From: CAYXPR01 sp964467255
GTDB lineage: Bacteria > Pseudomonadota > Alphaproteobacteria > Rickettsiales > RGZB01
Length of the DNA: 64,000 nucleotides
Direction: 5' to 3'
Assembly (NCBI GenBank): GCA_964467255.1
Contig: CAYXPR010000002.1
Coordinates: 107,874 to 171,873 of the forward strand
Every line of letters starts with the position of its first letter. Within the stretch, counting starts at the first letter, position 1. The notes under the pieces were generated by a model that had not been told where the DNA came from, did no database searches, and saw nothing but the letters and a program-made list of their open reading frames with translations. Below are positions 53,197 through 62,575 of this stretch, in pieces. The position numbers and the translations under genes are program-made.

Positions 53197-53814
53197 CTAT
53201 TTTTCCCTTTTTCTGGCATTTCTAGGCTTTACATGCTTTTTATGAGTGCCTGGCGCCAGTTCCTCCAACTTATCTCCGGGATGTGAAGGCGCTACATCTG
53301 GCTCAATCCCAAGGTGCTTTAGCATTTTTATAACTCTATTTAAACCTTTGGGTGAAGTCTTATCTGCCGTTACAACATGAAGGTCATTTTCTTCATTCTT
53401 AAATTCTAGCTCAGTTTTTATTGTTTCAAACCCCTTAACCATTTTCATATAATCACTTCTTTTAATTTTTAGTTCGTCATGCATCCATTGAAAAAAACTT
53501 TCAAATGAGCCGCTATGAAGAACTATTGGTGGAACTTTTATACCCTCAATAAGGCATTGTCTTACAAATTCATCTCCATCCATTGCAGATTCATCTTTCT
53601 TTTTTGGCTTAGTCGTATAATCCCCTATTTCCACGTATTCTGTCATCTCTTGGTCAAGCACTATAGCTTTTATTTTCTTTAAAAGCGCTGGCACTCTCAT
53701 GATACTCATCGCAGCACCGCCATGTGCAGCCCAGATTGTCTCATACCCTTCCTGCTTTAGCCTTTCTAAGACCTGCTCTCTAACTTTATCCTGATCTTCA
53801 ACAACTAATATCAT
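53197..53814 (-). CDS. Response-regulator receiver-like protein
   Basis: A 205-residue protein. The N-terminus MILVVEDQDKVREQVLERLKQEGYETIWAAHGG is a CheY-like receiver start with an acidic pair (ED), and the phospho-acceptor Asp is in AIVLDQEMTEYV. An insertion of about 20 residues follows (TTKPKKKDESAM) before MDGDEFVRQCL and the Ser-containing strand PIVLHSGS. The C-terminus is basic. No DNA-binding domain or histidine kinase is encoded nearby. It is divergent from the polyamine operon, 166 bases away, and could respond to the same signal. Its stop is two bases after tRNA-Thr. Confidence 0.75.
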   Translation of the reverse strand: MILVVEDQDKVREQVLERLKQEGYETIWAAHGGAAMSIMRVPALLKKIKAIVLDQEMTEYVEIGDYTTKPKKKDESAMDGDEFVRQCLIEGIKVPPIVLHSGSFESFFQWMHDELKIKRSDYMKMVKGFETIKTELEFKNEENDLHVVTADKTSPKGLNRVIKMLKHLGIEPDVAPSHPGDKLEELAPGTHKKHVKPRNARKREK

Positions 53815-53980
53815 AAAAAAAACCTTTACATTCTATATGTTTTACATTATTAACGCCCCTTTCTTAATAAAAAGTTAACTTCTGTGAGGTAATATAAAAA
53901 ATATATTCCAGTATGGTTAAATTTTTGTTATGATTAATTCAAATTGTTTATTAACAATTTTTTATAGGTGCACATAAGAG

Positions 53981-55288
53981 ATGAAAGATAAAGCGCTTGA
54001 CGAACCTCCTGGAGGAGGATTATTAGGCCAAGAAAACTTACAGATTAAGAAACAACAACCTGTAAGAATTCCAAACCAAAGTGGGTTACTAAGTTTCTCC
54101 ACTGTTACAAAAATGATAAAAAGGCTTAAGCCTGACGCACCGGTTCACTGTATCAGACCTCACGTAATAGCTACGGCTGCAAAGTGGTTCATATCTACTT
54201 TCCCTGGCAATGTTATGTATTCTGTTAAAAGTAATCCGGATTCGGTTGTGATGAAGCATTTATACAATGCGGGCATCCGTCATTTTGATGTGGCCTCTAT
54301 ACCAGAGATACAACAGGTAAATGAATTGTTCCCTAACGCAAAGATGTACTTCATGCATCCTGTAAAAAGCCGGGAAGCAATCCGTCGTGCCTATTTTGAT
54401 TTCCATATACGTGATTTCTCGCTTGATTCTTCTGAAGAGTTACAAAAAATACTGGAAGTCACCCAGAGTGCTAGAGATTTAAGCCTGCATATTCGCTTAG
54501 ATGTTAAGAATCCTCACGCTAATCATGACCTTTCCGGTAAATTCGGCTGCGCTGGCGACGAAGCTGTTAAGTTATTAAAGCTTGCACGCAAAGTAAGTTA
54601 TAAGCTTGGCATTTGCTTCCACGTTGGTTCTCAGTGTATGAACCCAGAAGCATATAAAAATGCTATATTCCTTGCAAAAGAGCTTACAGATAAAGCAAAA
54701 GTAAAACTTGATTCATTGGATATAGGCGGCGGGTTCCCTTCAATTTATCCTGGGCTTATACCACCTTCGCTTTCCAGTTATATGGCTTCAATTTATGAAG
54801 CCTTCAAACAATCAGGTTTTGACAAAAACGTTCAATTATTCTGCGAACCTGGCCGCGCCCTTGTTGCAGAAGCTGGTTCTGTAGTTGTTCGGGTTGAGCT
54901 CCGCAAAGATCAAGCTCTATACATAAATGATGGTATTTATGGTAGTCTGTTTGATGCTGGGTTCCCAAACCTTGTTTATCCAACACGTCTTATAACTGCA
55001 TCTGGCAGGAGTTTTAAGCGTCAGCTTCCTTTTACCTTCTTTGGTCCAACCTGCGATAGCCTTGATACAATGAAAGGCCCATTCTATCTGCCTGTTAATG
55101 TTATGGAAGGTGATTGGATTGAAATTGGCCAGGTTGGCGCTTATGGTTCTACCCTGCAAACCAAGTTTAACGGCTTTTATTCAGATACCACTGTAGAGAT
55201 ATGGGATGACCCTATGATGTCTATGTATGGATTTTCTGATAAAACTCCTGTAAAAGAGCTTGAACATATTTCACCCAAGCTTGATTAA
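53981..55288 (+). CDS. Type III PLP decarboxylase (ornithine decarboxylase-like)
   Basis: A 435-residue alanine-racemase-fold decarboxylase. The PLP Lys is in MYSVKSNPD near residue 78, the His that stacks on PLP is in CFHVGSQ, the Gly loop is DIGGGFPS, the phosphate-binding segment is CEPGRAL, and the catalytic Cys is in GPTCDSLDT. It most likely converts ornithine to putrescine (lysine as a second substrate is possible). The first 40 residues are Gly/Gln-rich and non-conserved. It heads a three-gene polyamine operon. Confidence 0.9.
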   Translation: MKDKALDEPPGGGLLGQENLQIKKQQPVRIPNQSGLLSFSTVTKMIKRLKPDAPVHCIRPHVIATAAKWFISTFPGNVMYSVKSNPDSVVMKHLYNAGIRHFDVASIPEIQQVNELFPNAKMYFMHPVKSREAIRRAYFDFHIRDFSLDSSEELQKILEVTQSARDLSLHIRLDVKNPHANHDLSGKFGCAGDEAVKLLKLARKVSYKLGICFHVGSQCMNPEAYKNAIFLAKELTDKAKVKLDSLDIGGGFPSIYPGLIPPSLSSYMASIYEAFKQSGFDKNVQLFCEPGRALVAEAGSVVVRVELRKDQALYINDGIYGSLFDAGFPNLVYPTRLITASGRSFKRQLPFTFFGPTCDSLDTMKGPFYLPVNVMEGDWIEIGQVGAYGSTLQTKFNGFYSDTTVEIWDDPMMSMYGFSDKTPVKELEHISPKLD

Positions 55289-55300
55289 TTGAGGTAAAAA

Positions 55301-56329
55301 ATGAAAAGGACGAACAAGAAGGCTGAGCTTCTCAGCACGCCGGTTGAGCATATTGATATAAAATCATTTGATGCCCGCCCGATAATAAATTCAATGGATA
55401 AGATGTCGTTCACATCGCGTGACCTTGCGCGTGCGACGCAGATATACAACATGATGTTGCAGGATCCAAACTGCACGATTTTCCTTACACTTGCTGGTTC
55501 TACCTCTGCCGGCGGCTGCATGGATCTTTACGCAGAACTAGTAAAAAATAACATGGTGGATGCAATAGTATCAACAGGCGCAAGCATAGTTGATATGGAT
55601 TTCTTTGAGGCATTAGGTTTCAAACACTATCAAGGAACCCAATTTATAGATGATAAGGTTCTCCGCGACCATTATATAGACCGTATCTATGATACATATA
55701 TCGATGAAGAAGAGCTTCAGGCCTGTGATAATACAATTTATAAAATCGCCAATGATCTTGAACCACGCGCCTATTCTTCGCGTGAATTTATCAAAGAAAT
55801 GGGCCGCTACTTAAAAAAGAATGCCAAGAAGAAAGGTTCTCTAATTGAAACCTGTTACGATAAAGACGTTCCAATCTTCTGCCCGGCATTTACTGATTCA
55901 AGCGCAGGTTTTGGCCTTGTTCTTCACCAGGTGAAGAACCCTAAGAAACATATGACTATTGATTCAATTGCTGATTTCCGCGAACTCACTGATATAAAGA
56001 TAAAGGGTGGCACTTCTGGCCTTCTGATGGTTGGCGGCGGTGTTCCAAAAAATTTCGTTCAGGATACCGTTGTATGCGCTGAGATTCTTGGCAAAGACGT
56101 TGATATGCATAAATACGCTGTTCAGATCACAGTTGCAGATACACGTGATGGTGCATGCAGCAGCTCAACACTTAAAGAAGCATGCTCATGGGGCAAGGTT
56201 GATACCGCATACGAGCAAATGGTATTTGCTGAGGCAACCAGCGTTCTTCCACTCCTTGCAAGCGATGCTTATCATCGCGGCCACTGGAAAAAGCGTAAAG
56301 CCAAAAAATACTCCACGCTTTTTGATTAA
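55301..56329 (+). CDS. speY: Deoxyhypusine synthase-like homospermidine synthase
   Basis: A 342-residue member of the deoxyhypusine synthase family. Bacteria have no eIF5A, and bacterial members that have been studied make homospermidine by moving an aminobutyl group from spermidine or putrescine with NAD. Visible features are TLAGSTSAGG, IVSTGASIVDMD (NAD site), TDSSAGFG and the catalytic Lys in ACSWGKVD. It starts 12 bases after the decarboxylase. I name it by family knowledge; the true acceptor is not shown. Confidence 0.87.
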   Translation: MKRTNKKAELLSTPVEHIDIKSFDARPIINSMDKMSFTSRDLARATQIYNMMLQDPNCTIFLTLAGSTSAGGCMDLYAELVKNNMVDAIVSTGASIVDMDFFEALGFKHYQGTQFIDDKVLRDHYIDRIYDTYIDEEELQACDNTIYKIANDLEPRAYSSREFIKEMGRYLKKNAKKKGSLIETCYDKDVPIFCPAFTDSSAGFGLVLHQVKNPKKHMTIDSIADFRELTDIKIKGGTSGLLMVGGGVPKNFVQDTVVCAEILGKDVDMHKYAVQITVADTRDGACSSSTLKEACSWGKVDTAYEQMVFAEATSVLPLLASDAYHRGHWKKRKAKKYSTLFD

Positions 56330-56331
56330 TC

Positions 56332-57228
56332 ATGAAACCTACACAGTTTTACTCCAGTAAGGATGGCTTTCTTGGCATTGAAAAGAAAGATGCAGCATCG
56401 TTGAAGGATGCAAAAGCTGTAATTATTCCTTTCGGCATAGAAGCTTCTGTGAGCTATGGTGGCGGTACTTCCAAGGGCCCGGAAGCCATTATTGAAGCTT
56501 CACATCAGGTAGAGCTGTTCGATGAAGATTTGTGGTGTGAACCGCATAGAAAAATCGGCGTTGCAACCATGAAGCCCTTCCCTATAAGAAAGAAGATAAA
56601 AGATGCACTTGATCAGCTTGAAGATGTAACGTCACAAGTAGTAAATGCAGGCAAGTTCCCGCTTATTCTTGGCGGAGAACATTCTCTTTCCCCAGGTGCC
56701 ATACGCCCTTTTGTTGAAAAATATAAGGAAATTTCGCTGCTGCATTTTGATGCTCATGCTGATTTGAGGGATGGTTATGCCGGCGAATATTTTTCTCATG
56801 CCTCTGCCCTTAGAAGGTGCCTTGATTACCCCAATGTAAACCTTGTTTCATGTGGCATTCGTAATATTTCCCAAAGTGAAATACCATTCTTAGAGAAGAA
56901 TAAGCACCGTATAAACATTTTCTGGGGTAAAGACAGGGAAAGCTGGAATGTAAATAAGATAATATCTTGCCTTAAGAACAACCCTGTCTACATCACTTTT
57001 GATGTAGATGGATTTGATGCAAGCCTTATGCCGGCAACAGGAACTCCAGAGCCAGGCGGTATTTTCTGGAATGATGCCATGAAGATTATAAAAGCAGCCT
57101 GCAAGAAGCATAAGATAATAGGCGCTGATATCGTTGAGCTGGCACCTGTAGATAAGCTGCATTACTGCGATTTTTTAGTAGCCAAGCTTGCTTATAAAAT
57201 CCTTGCCTACAGCTTCATAAAGCAATAG
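56332..57228 (+). CDS. speB: Agmatinase/arginase (ureohydrolase) family enzyme
   Basis: A 298-residue binuclear Mn enzyme. Metal ligands are visible in GGEHSLS, LLHFDAHADLRDGY and FDVDGFDASLMPATGTPEPGG. With agmatine it would give putrescine and urea; guanidino-modified polyamines are also possible given the partners. It lies two bases after the deoxyhypusine synthase-like gene, so all three polyamine genes are one unit. Confidence 0.9.
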   Translation: MKPTQFYSSKDGFLGIEKKDAASLKDAKAVIIPFGIEASVSYGGGTSKGPEAIIEASHQVELFDEDLWCEPHRKIGVATMKPFPIRKKIKDALDQLEDVTSQVVNAGKFPLILGGEHSLSPGAIRPFVEKYKEISLLHFDAHADLRDGYAGEYFSHASALRRCLDYPNVNLVSCGIRNISQSEIPFLEKNKHRINIFWGKDRESWNVNKIISCLKNNPVYITFDVDGFDASLMPATGTPEPGGIFWNDAMKIIKAACKKHKIIGADIVELAPVDKLHYCDFLVAKLAYKILAYSFIKQ

Positions 57229-57257
57229 ATTAAATAACTTAAAGAAAAAGGACAGGT

Positions 57258-58376
57258 ATGAGAAAACTTGAAGTGGGTGAGCCTGCCCCTTGGTTTATAG
57301 CAGAAAACTCTAATAACAACTCCAGATTCCATTTTGATACATGTGCTGGATACTATAATGTTTTATGCTTTTACGGCTCCATTGATAGCGTAGTTGGAAA
57401 AAATATCCATAACCATATTCTTTCACATAGAGAACTCTTTGATGACAAAAAATTAGCATTCTATGGTGTTAGCATAGATAAAAATGATAAGGAAAAAGAG
57501 AAGGTAAAACACCAGTTGCCAGGAATACGTTATTTTTGGGATTTTGATAGCAACATAAGCCGGAAATACCATGTTTTTGAGAAATCAATTCAAGGCAAAG
57601 AATCTATTGATTTATTCATACCATGCACGTTCATTTTAGATCCTATGCTTCGTATAATTAAAGTTATCGAAGCAAAAAACCCTGAATCCCATAATAAAGA
57701 ATTTTCTGAAACTATAAAAAATCTTCCTGAAATTAATAATTTTGCCAGCACAGAGATTTCTGCCCCAGCGCTTATCTTGCCTCGTGTTTTTGAACCTGAT
57801 TTTTGTAGACATTTAATTGATTTATATAATCAGAATGGTGGCACTGATTCTGGTTTTATGGAACAAAAGGGAGAAAAAACTGTTGCAACCATTGATTATA
57901 GAAGTAAGCGCCGTACTGATTATATGATTAAAGATGCAAGTCTAAGAAGTGAGATTAAGAAAAAACTAGTATATCGTGTAATCCCTGAAATAAAAAAAGC
58001 CTTTCAGTTTAAGGTGGAAAGGATAGAGCGTTATATTGTGGCATGTTATGATGGAGATGTCGGAGGATTCTTCTTCCCACACCGCGATGATACTACTACT
58101 GCCACCTCTCATCGCAAATTTGCTGTTACCATAAATCTTAATACAGAGGAATATGAGGGGGGTGATTTGCGGTTCCCAGAATTTGGAACAAAAACTTACC
58201 GTGCACCGACTGGCGGGGCTGTTGTCTTTTCATGCTCTCTGCTTCATACTGCCTTACCAGTTACAAAAGGGAAACGCTATGCTTTCCTGCCATTCCTTTA
58301 TGATGATGAAGGAGAAAAAATAAGGGTTGAGAATGAGAAATTCTTAGTTGATGCAAGAGCACTTAATGAAACTTAA
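57258..58376 (+). CDS. Degenerate peroxiredoxin fused to 2OG-Fe(II) oxygenase
   Basis: A 372-residue two-domain protein. Residues 1-160 have the AhpC/TSA thioredoxin fold (LEVGEPAPWFIAEN, YNVLCFYGSIDS, FILDPMLRIIKVIEA), but the peroxidatic Cys position is not Cys. Residues 170-372 are a prolyl-4-hydroxylase-like 2-oxoglutarate oxygenase: the iron motif is HRDD (HxD) near 275, the second His is in LLHTALPV near 335, and the 2OG Arg is in GKRYAF. The substrate is unknown. It follows the polyamine operon by 29 bases with its own AGGACAGG site, and overlaps the SDR gene by 11 bases, so it may be part of that unit. Confidence 0.82.
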   Translation: MRKLEVGEPAPWFIAENSNNNSRFHFDTCAGYYNVLCFYGSIDSVVGKNIHNHILSHRELFDDKKLAFYGVSIDKNDKEKEKVKHQLPGIRYFWDFDSNISRKYHVFEKSIQGKESIDLFIPCTFILDPMLRIIKVIEAKNPESHNKEFSETIKNLPEINNFASTEISAPALILPRVFEPDFCRHLIDLYNQNGGTDSGFMEQKGEKTVATIDYRSKRRTDYMIKDASLRSEIKKKLVYRVIPEIKKAFQFKVERIERYIVACYDGDVGGFFFPHRDDTTTATSHRKFAVTINLNTEEYEGGDLRFPEFGTKTYRAPTGGAVVFSCSLLHTALPVTKGKRYAFLPFLYDDEGEKIRVENEKFLVDARALNET

Positions 58377-59124
58377 AAACGAAACAATATTAATAACCGG
58401 CGCAACATCAGGATTTGGCAAGGCCTGTGCAGAGTTATTTATACGCGAAGGAGCAAAAATAATCATTTGCGGAAGAAGAAAAGAAAGACTTTCCGCTCTT
58501 CAAAAGAAACTTGGAAAACAATGCTATTATTTTGTTCTTGATGTAAGGAATAAAAAATCTGTATTCAATGCTATAAAATCCCTTCCAAAGGATTTTAAGA
58601 ATATTACAACGCTGATTAATAATGCTGGTTTAGCCTTGGGCCTTGAGCCTGCATATAAATGCAGCCTTGATGATTGGGAAACCATGATTGATACAAATAT
58701 AAAGGGAGTCACTTTCTGTACTATGGCGGTGCTTCCTGGAATGGTAAAAAGAAACCGAGGTTTTATAGTAAATATTGGCTCTATAGCTGGAACATACCCG
58801 TACCCAGGTGGAAATGTTTATGGTTCAACCAAAGCATTTTTAAGGCAATTCACTTTGAATCTGAAGGCCGATTTGCTTGGCACAAAGGTAAGGGTTACGA
58901 ATATTGAGCCTGGAATGGCAGAAACAGAATTTTCTGTTGTAAGGTATAAGGGCAACAAAAAGCGGGCTGATTCCGTTTATACCGGAACTAAGCCTTTAAC
59001 AGAAAGAGATATAGCAGAGACTGTTCTATGGTGTATTACACGACCGGCACATGTAAATATCAATACAATTGAACTTATGTCAGTTGATCAGGCTTTTTCG
59101 CCCTTTGCGGTTAACCGTAATTAG
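58366..59124 (+). CDS. Short-chain dehydrogenase (YdfG-like)
   Basis: A 252-residue classical SDR. The NADP motif is TGATSGFG with a following Arg pair (CGRRKERL), then NNAG, the catalytic Ser in IGSIAGTYPYPGG and the YGSTKAF pair (Tyr, Lys). The closest familiar enzymes are YdfG-type 3-hydroxy acid dehydrogenases. The start is the ATG at 58,366 inside the oxygenase gene; earlier codons look spurious. Its end overlaps msrB on the other strand by four bases. Confidence 0.9.
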   Translation: MKLKNETILITGATSGFGKACAELFIREGAKIIICGRRKERLSALQKKLGKQCYYFVLDVRNKKSVFNAIKSLPKDFKNITTLINNAGLALGLEPAYKCSLDDWETMIDTNIKGVTFCTMAVLPGMVKRNRGFIVNIGSIAGTYPYPGGNVYGSTKAFLRQFTLNLKADLLGTKVRVTNIEPGMAETEFSVVRYKGNKKRADSVYTGTKPLTERDIAETVLWCITRPAHVNINTIELMSVDQAFSPFAVNRN

Positions 59125-59507
59125 TCTTTTTTCTTAAAATCAAGAGAGGCAGAGTTTATACAGTAACGAAGCCCGGTTGGGTTAGGGCCATCTTCAAACA
59201 CATGGCCAAGATGGCTTTCGCAATTACTGCACATAACCTCCACCCTTCTCATACCATGCGAGTTATCCTGCTCCTCTTTTACTATATTTGCTGAAGCAGG
59301 CTTATAAAAACTTGGCCAACCAGTACCAGAATCAAATTTAGTTTCTGAGTCAAAAAGAACTGCGCCACAGCAAACACAAGTATATTCACCTTTTTCTTTA
59401 TTATCATGGTACTTGCCAGTAAATGCTCTTTCTGTGCCCTTTTCCCTGCAAACGTGATACTGCTCAGGCGAAAGTTTGTCTTTATATTCTTTATCAGTTT
59501 TTTTCAT
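59121..59507 (-). CDS. msrB: Peptide-methionine (R)-S-oxide reductase
   Basis: Repairs R-methionine sulfoxide. The 128-residue protein has two zinc CxxC motifs (CVCC and CSNC), the core TKFDSGTGWPSFYKP and the catalytic Cys in LRYCINSASLDF. The start is the ATG at 59,507, which makes an ATGA overlap with the RND gene stop. The frame is open further upstream, but that part lies in the RND gene and looks non-coding. It thus sits last in the efflux operon. Confidence 0.95.
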   Translation of the reverse strand: MKKTDKEYKDKLSPEQYHVCREKGTERAFTGKYHDNKEKGEYTCVCCGAVLFDSETKFDSGTGWPSFYKPASANIVKEEQDNSHGMRRVEVMCSNCESHLGHVFEDGPNPTGLRYCINSASLDFKKKD

Positions 59508-62500
59508 GATACGGGTTTTGGTGCAAATTTTTCTTTTGCAGACATAACAATCACGTAAGCGGAAGGTATTACAAATAGGGTAAAAAATGTTCCTATCGTC
59601 ATACCACCAACAATAACCCAACCTATCTGATGACGGCTTTCTGCCCCTGCCCCTGTTGCAAATGCCAAAGGAAATGCACCTAGAACCATAGAAGCTGTAG
59701 TCATTAGAATTGGCCTTAAGCGCAATATTGCCGCTTCTCTCACCGCTTCAACAGATGAAAACCCCTCTTCCCTTTTCTGGTTGGCAAACTCAACAATAAG
59801 AATGCCGTGCTTAGTAATAAGCCCAACAAGGGTAATTATACCAACCTGGCTGTATATATTAAGTGTTCCTCCTGAGATATATAGCGCTATCAGGGCTCCG
59901 GTAATAGATAAAGGAACGCTAAGCATTATAACCAGTGGGCCTCTGAAACTTTCAAACTGAGCAGCAAGAACCAGATATATGAAACATAAGGAAAGGATGA
60001 ACATATAATATAAACTGGTGCTGGAAGTCTTGAATTCCCTAGATTCTCCATCAAAATCAATCTGAGCATTAGCTGGCAATACTTCTTTTGATTTATTTTC
60101 CAGAAACTTTATAACATCTCCCAGTGAATATCCCGGAGAAACACTTGCTGAAATTTTTACAGCCCTAAGTTGGTTGAAATGGTTAAGCTCCCGCGGGGCA
60201 ACAGTTTCATTATACTGAATCAGGTTTGATACCTTTACCATCTTGTTACTGTTTGTTCGTACATATATATCACTCAAGTCTGATGGATTTCTTCTTTTTT
60301 CATCTTCTATCTGAACAATAACATCATACTGTTCCCCTTCCTTCTTAAACCTGGTTACTTTTCTTCCACCCAACATGGTTTCAAGGGTTCTGCCAACATC
60401 ATCAATATTGACACCTATACTCGCCGCCTTATTTCTATCCATATTTATTGATATTTGCGGTAAATTTAACTTTAGATCTGAATCAGGGTTTGCAATCCCA
60501 GGGTATTTTGCAATCTCTTCCATCATCCTTGTTGCCACATCAGCTAGTTGCTGATACGTGCCGCTTGTCTGTATAACATATTCCAAAGCCGTACTCCTGA
60601 CACTCCTGCCTAACGATGGCGGACTTATAGGAAATGCAAAAACACCAGGCAAACCAATCATTCCCGGGGCAATATCCCCAATAATCCTTCCCTGTGGCCT
60701 GCTTCTTTTTTCCCAATCTTTTAAGCGTATGAATGAAATCCCTTGCGATACAACAGGAAATCCGGCAACCACAAAGAACTTTTCTACCTCAGGAACAGTC
60801 CTGTATATTTTTTCAAGTTCCTGCATCCACTTTCCGGTATAGTCAACTGTTGATCCTTCTGGAGCAATCGCAATACCTATAATTGTTCCTCTATCTTCTG
60901 TTGGAGCCAGCTCGGATTTTAGGAGCTTCAACATAAAGATACTTACTGACGCAACCAATAAACCTATAAGAATAGTTCTCCACTTTTTCTCCAGATTTCT
61001 TACCAAAGTGTTGCTATAGCCTTGTATCAATCTATTAAAAAAACTCTCTATTATGTTATAAAACCTGCCATGCTTCTCGTTATGTTCATTTTTTAGAAGT
61101 TTAGAACACATCATCGGTGATAGGGTAAGGGCGATAAACCCCGAAATAATCACGGCTCCTGCAAGGGTTACAGCAAACTCCTTAAAAAGCCTGCCCGTTG
61201 TTGTTCCCTCTGCAAATGCAACCGGTGCATAAACAGCTGCCAGGGTAATTGTCATTGCAACAACAGCAAAGCCTATCTCCTTGCTTCCCTTTAACGCAGC
61301 TTCATAAGGAGAAAGGCCCTTTTCAATATAGCGGTATATGTTTTCCAACATTACAATAGCGTCATCCACTACCATCCCTATAGCCAGGACTAATGCCAGA
61401 AGGGTCAGCACGTTTATGCTGAAATCCAGGTAATACATTATAAAAAATGTACCTATAAGCGATACAGGTACAGTTATCATTGGAATTAGGGTTGCCCTGG
61501 CGCTGCGGAGGAAAATAAAGATAACAACAAGAACCAGTGCAACTGCCTCAAATATTGCTTTATATACCCCTTTTATAGATCTCTTAATAAATACAGAACT
61601 GTCATAAGCTATGTTAAGCGTCATCCCCCGAGGTAGGCTTTCTTCAATAACAGGCAGTATTTTCTGAACCCCTTCAGAAACATCAAGTGGGTTGGCCGTA
61701 GCTTGTTTAATAACACCAAGTGCAACTGCAACATTGCCATTAAATCTGGTGGTTCTTCTTACATCCTCCGGAGCAATTTCTGTGCGCCCAACATCTTTTA
61801 TCCTGACAAAACTATCTTTATCATTTCTTATAATAATCTGCCCAAATTCTTCAGGTGTTTTTAGATCTGTCTCTGAAAGCACTGTGAATTCCCTTAATTG
61901 GCTTTCAATTCTCCCCGAAGGAATTTCAACATTCTGTCTGCGGAGAGCCGCTTCCACATCCTGTGGAGTAACCTTATAGGCAGAGAGTTTCATAGGGTCC
62001 AGCCATATACGCATGGACATTCTTCGCTCACCAAATATTCTTACATCCGCAACACCATCAACATTCTGCAAGCGGTCTTTAACGAACCTGTCTGTATAAT
62101 CGCTAATCTCCATAGTTGAGTGCCTGTCACTATAGAAAGCCAGCCATATTATTGGCTGTGCATCAGCTTCAACTTTTGAAACTATGGATTCTTCAACTTC
62201 CTCAGGAAGTTTATCCCTTATCCTGCCAACCCTGTCACGCACATCATTTGCGGCATTATCCGGGTCCCTGCTTATCTTAAAGCGAATAGTAATCTGGCTA
62301 AGTTCTGCCCTACTTATAGAACTAAGCACCTCAATCCCCTCAATACCAGCCACAGAATCCTCTATTGGCTTAGTAACTTGGGTCTCAATAATTTCTGCGC
62401 TAGCTCCTGGATATCTGGTTTCTACAGTAACTGTCGGTTCATCAATTTTTGGATATTCCCGTACAGTCAGCCTGTTATAGGAAATAATACCTATAAGAAC

Positions 62501-62563
62501 CAATACAAGATTGATTACCGTTGCAAAAACAGGGCGTTTTATACAAAAATCAGAAATTACCAC
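59504..62563 (-). CDS. RND efflux transporter (inner-membrane pump)
   Basis: A 1019-residue HAE1-type proton-driven pump with 12 TM segments and two large periplasmic loops. It begins FCIKRPVFATVINLVLVLIG, has the TM4 proton-relay acidic pair in GMVVDDAIVMLEN (Asp-Asp near 405), and ends with the usual GGMTIGTFFTLFVIPSAYV. It resembles the MexF/MdtBC/VexF group; the exported compound is unknown. It follows the membrane fusion gene by 12 bases. No outer-membrane TolC gene is included. Confidence 0.95.
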   Translation of the reverse strand: MVISDFCIKRPVFATVINLVLVLIGIISYNRLTVREYPKIDEPTVTVETRYPGASAEIIETQVTKPIEDSVAGIEGIEVLSSISRAELSQITIRFKISRDPDNAANDVRDRVGRIRDKLPEEVEESIVSKVEADAQPIIWLAFYSDRHSTMEISDYTDRFVKDRLQNVDGVADVRIFGERRMSMRIWLDPMKLSAYKVTPQDVEAALRRQNVEIPSGRIESQLREFTVLSETDLKTPEEFGQIIIRNDKDSFVRIKDVGRTEIAPEDVRRTTRFNGNVAVALGVIKQATANPLDVSEGVQKILPVIEESLPRGMTLNIAYDSSVFIKRSIKGVYKAIFEAVALVLVVIFIFLRSARATLIPMITVPVSLIGTFFIMYYLDFSINVLTLLALVLAIGMVVDDAIVMLENIYRYIEKGLSPYEAALKGSKEIGFAVVAMTITLAAVYAPVAFAEGTTTGRLFKEFAVTLAGAVIISGFIALTLSPMMCSKLLKNEHNEKHGRFYNIIESFFNRLIQGYSNTLVRNLEKKWRTILIGLLVASVSIFMLKLLKSELAPTEDRGTIIGIAIAPEGSTVDYTGKWMQELEKIYRTVPEVEKFFVVAGFPVVSQGISFIRLKDWEKRSRPQGRIIGDIAPGMIGLPGVFAFPISPPSLGRSVRSTALEYVIQTSGTYQQLADVATRMMEEIAKYPGIANPDSDLKLNLPQISINMDRNKAASIGVNIDDVGRTLETMLGGRKVTRFKKEGEQYDVIVQIEDEKRRNPSDLSDIYVRTNSNKMVKVSNLIQYNETVAPRELNHFNQLRAVKISASVSPGYSLGDVIKFLENKSKEVLPANAQIDFDGESREFKTSSTSLYYMFILSLCFIYLVLAAQFESFRGPLVIMLSVPLSITGALIALYISGGTLNIYSQVGIITLVGLITKHGILIVEFANQKREEGFSSVEAVREAAILRLRPILMTTASMVLGAFPLAFATGAGAESRHQIGWVIVGGMTIGTFFTLFVIPSAYVIVMSAKEKFAPKPVS

Positions 62564-62575
62564 AAAAAGTTACCT

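Noticed and set aside
59507..59621. N-terminal extension of msrB by 38 codons
   Set aside because: The extra segment lies within the RND pump coding end and does not resemble MsrB; the ATGA overlap gives a better start.
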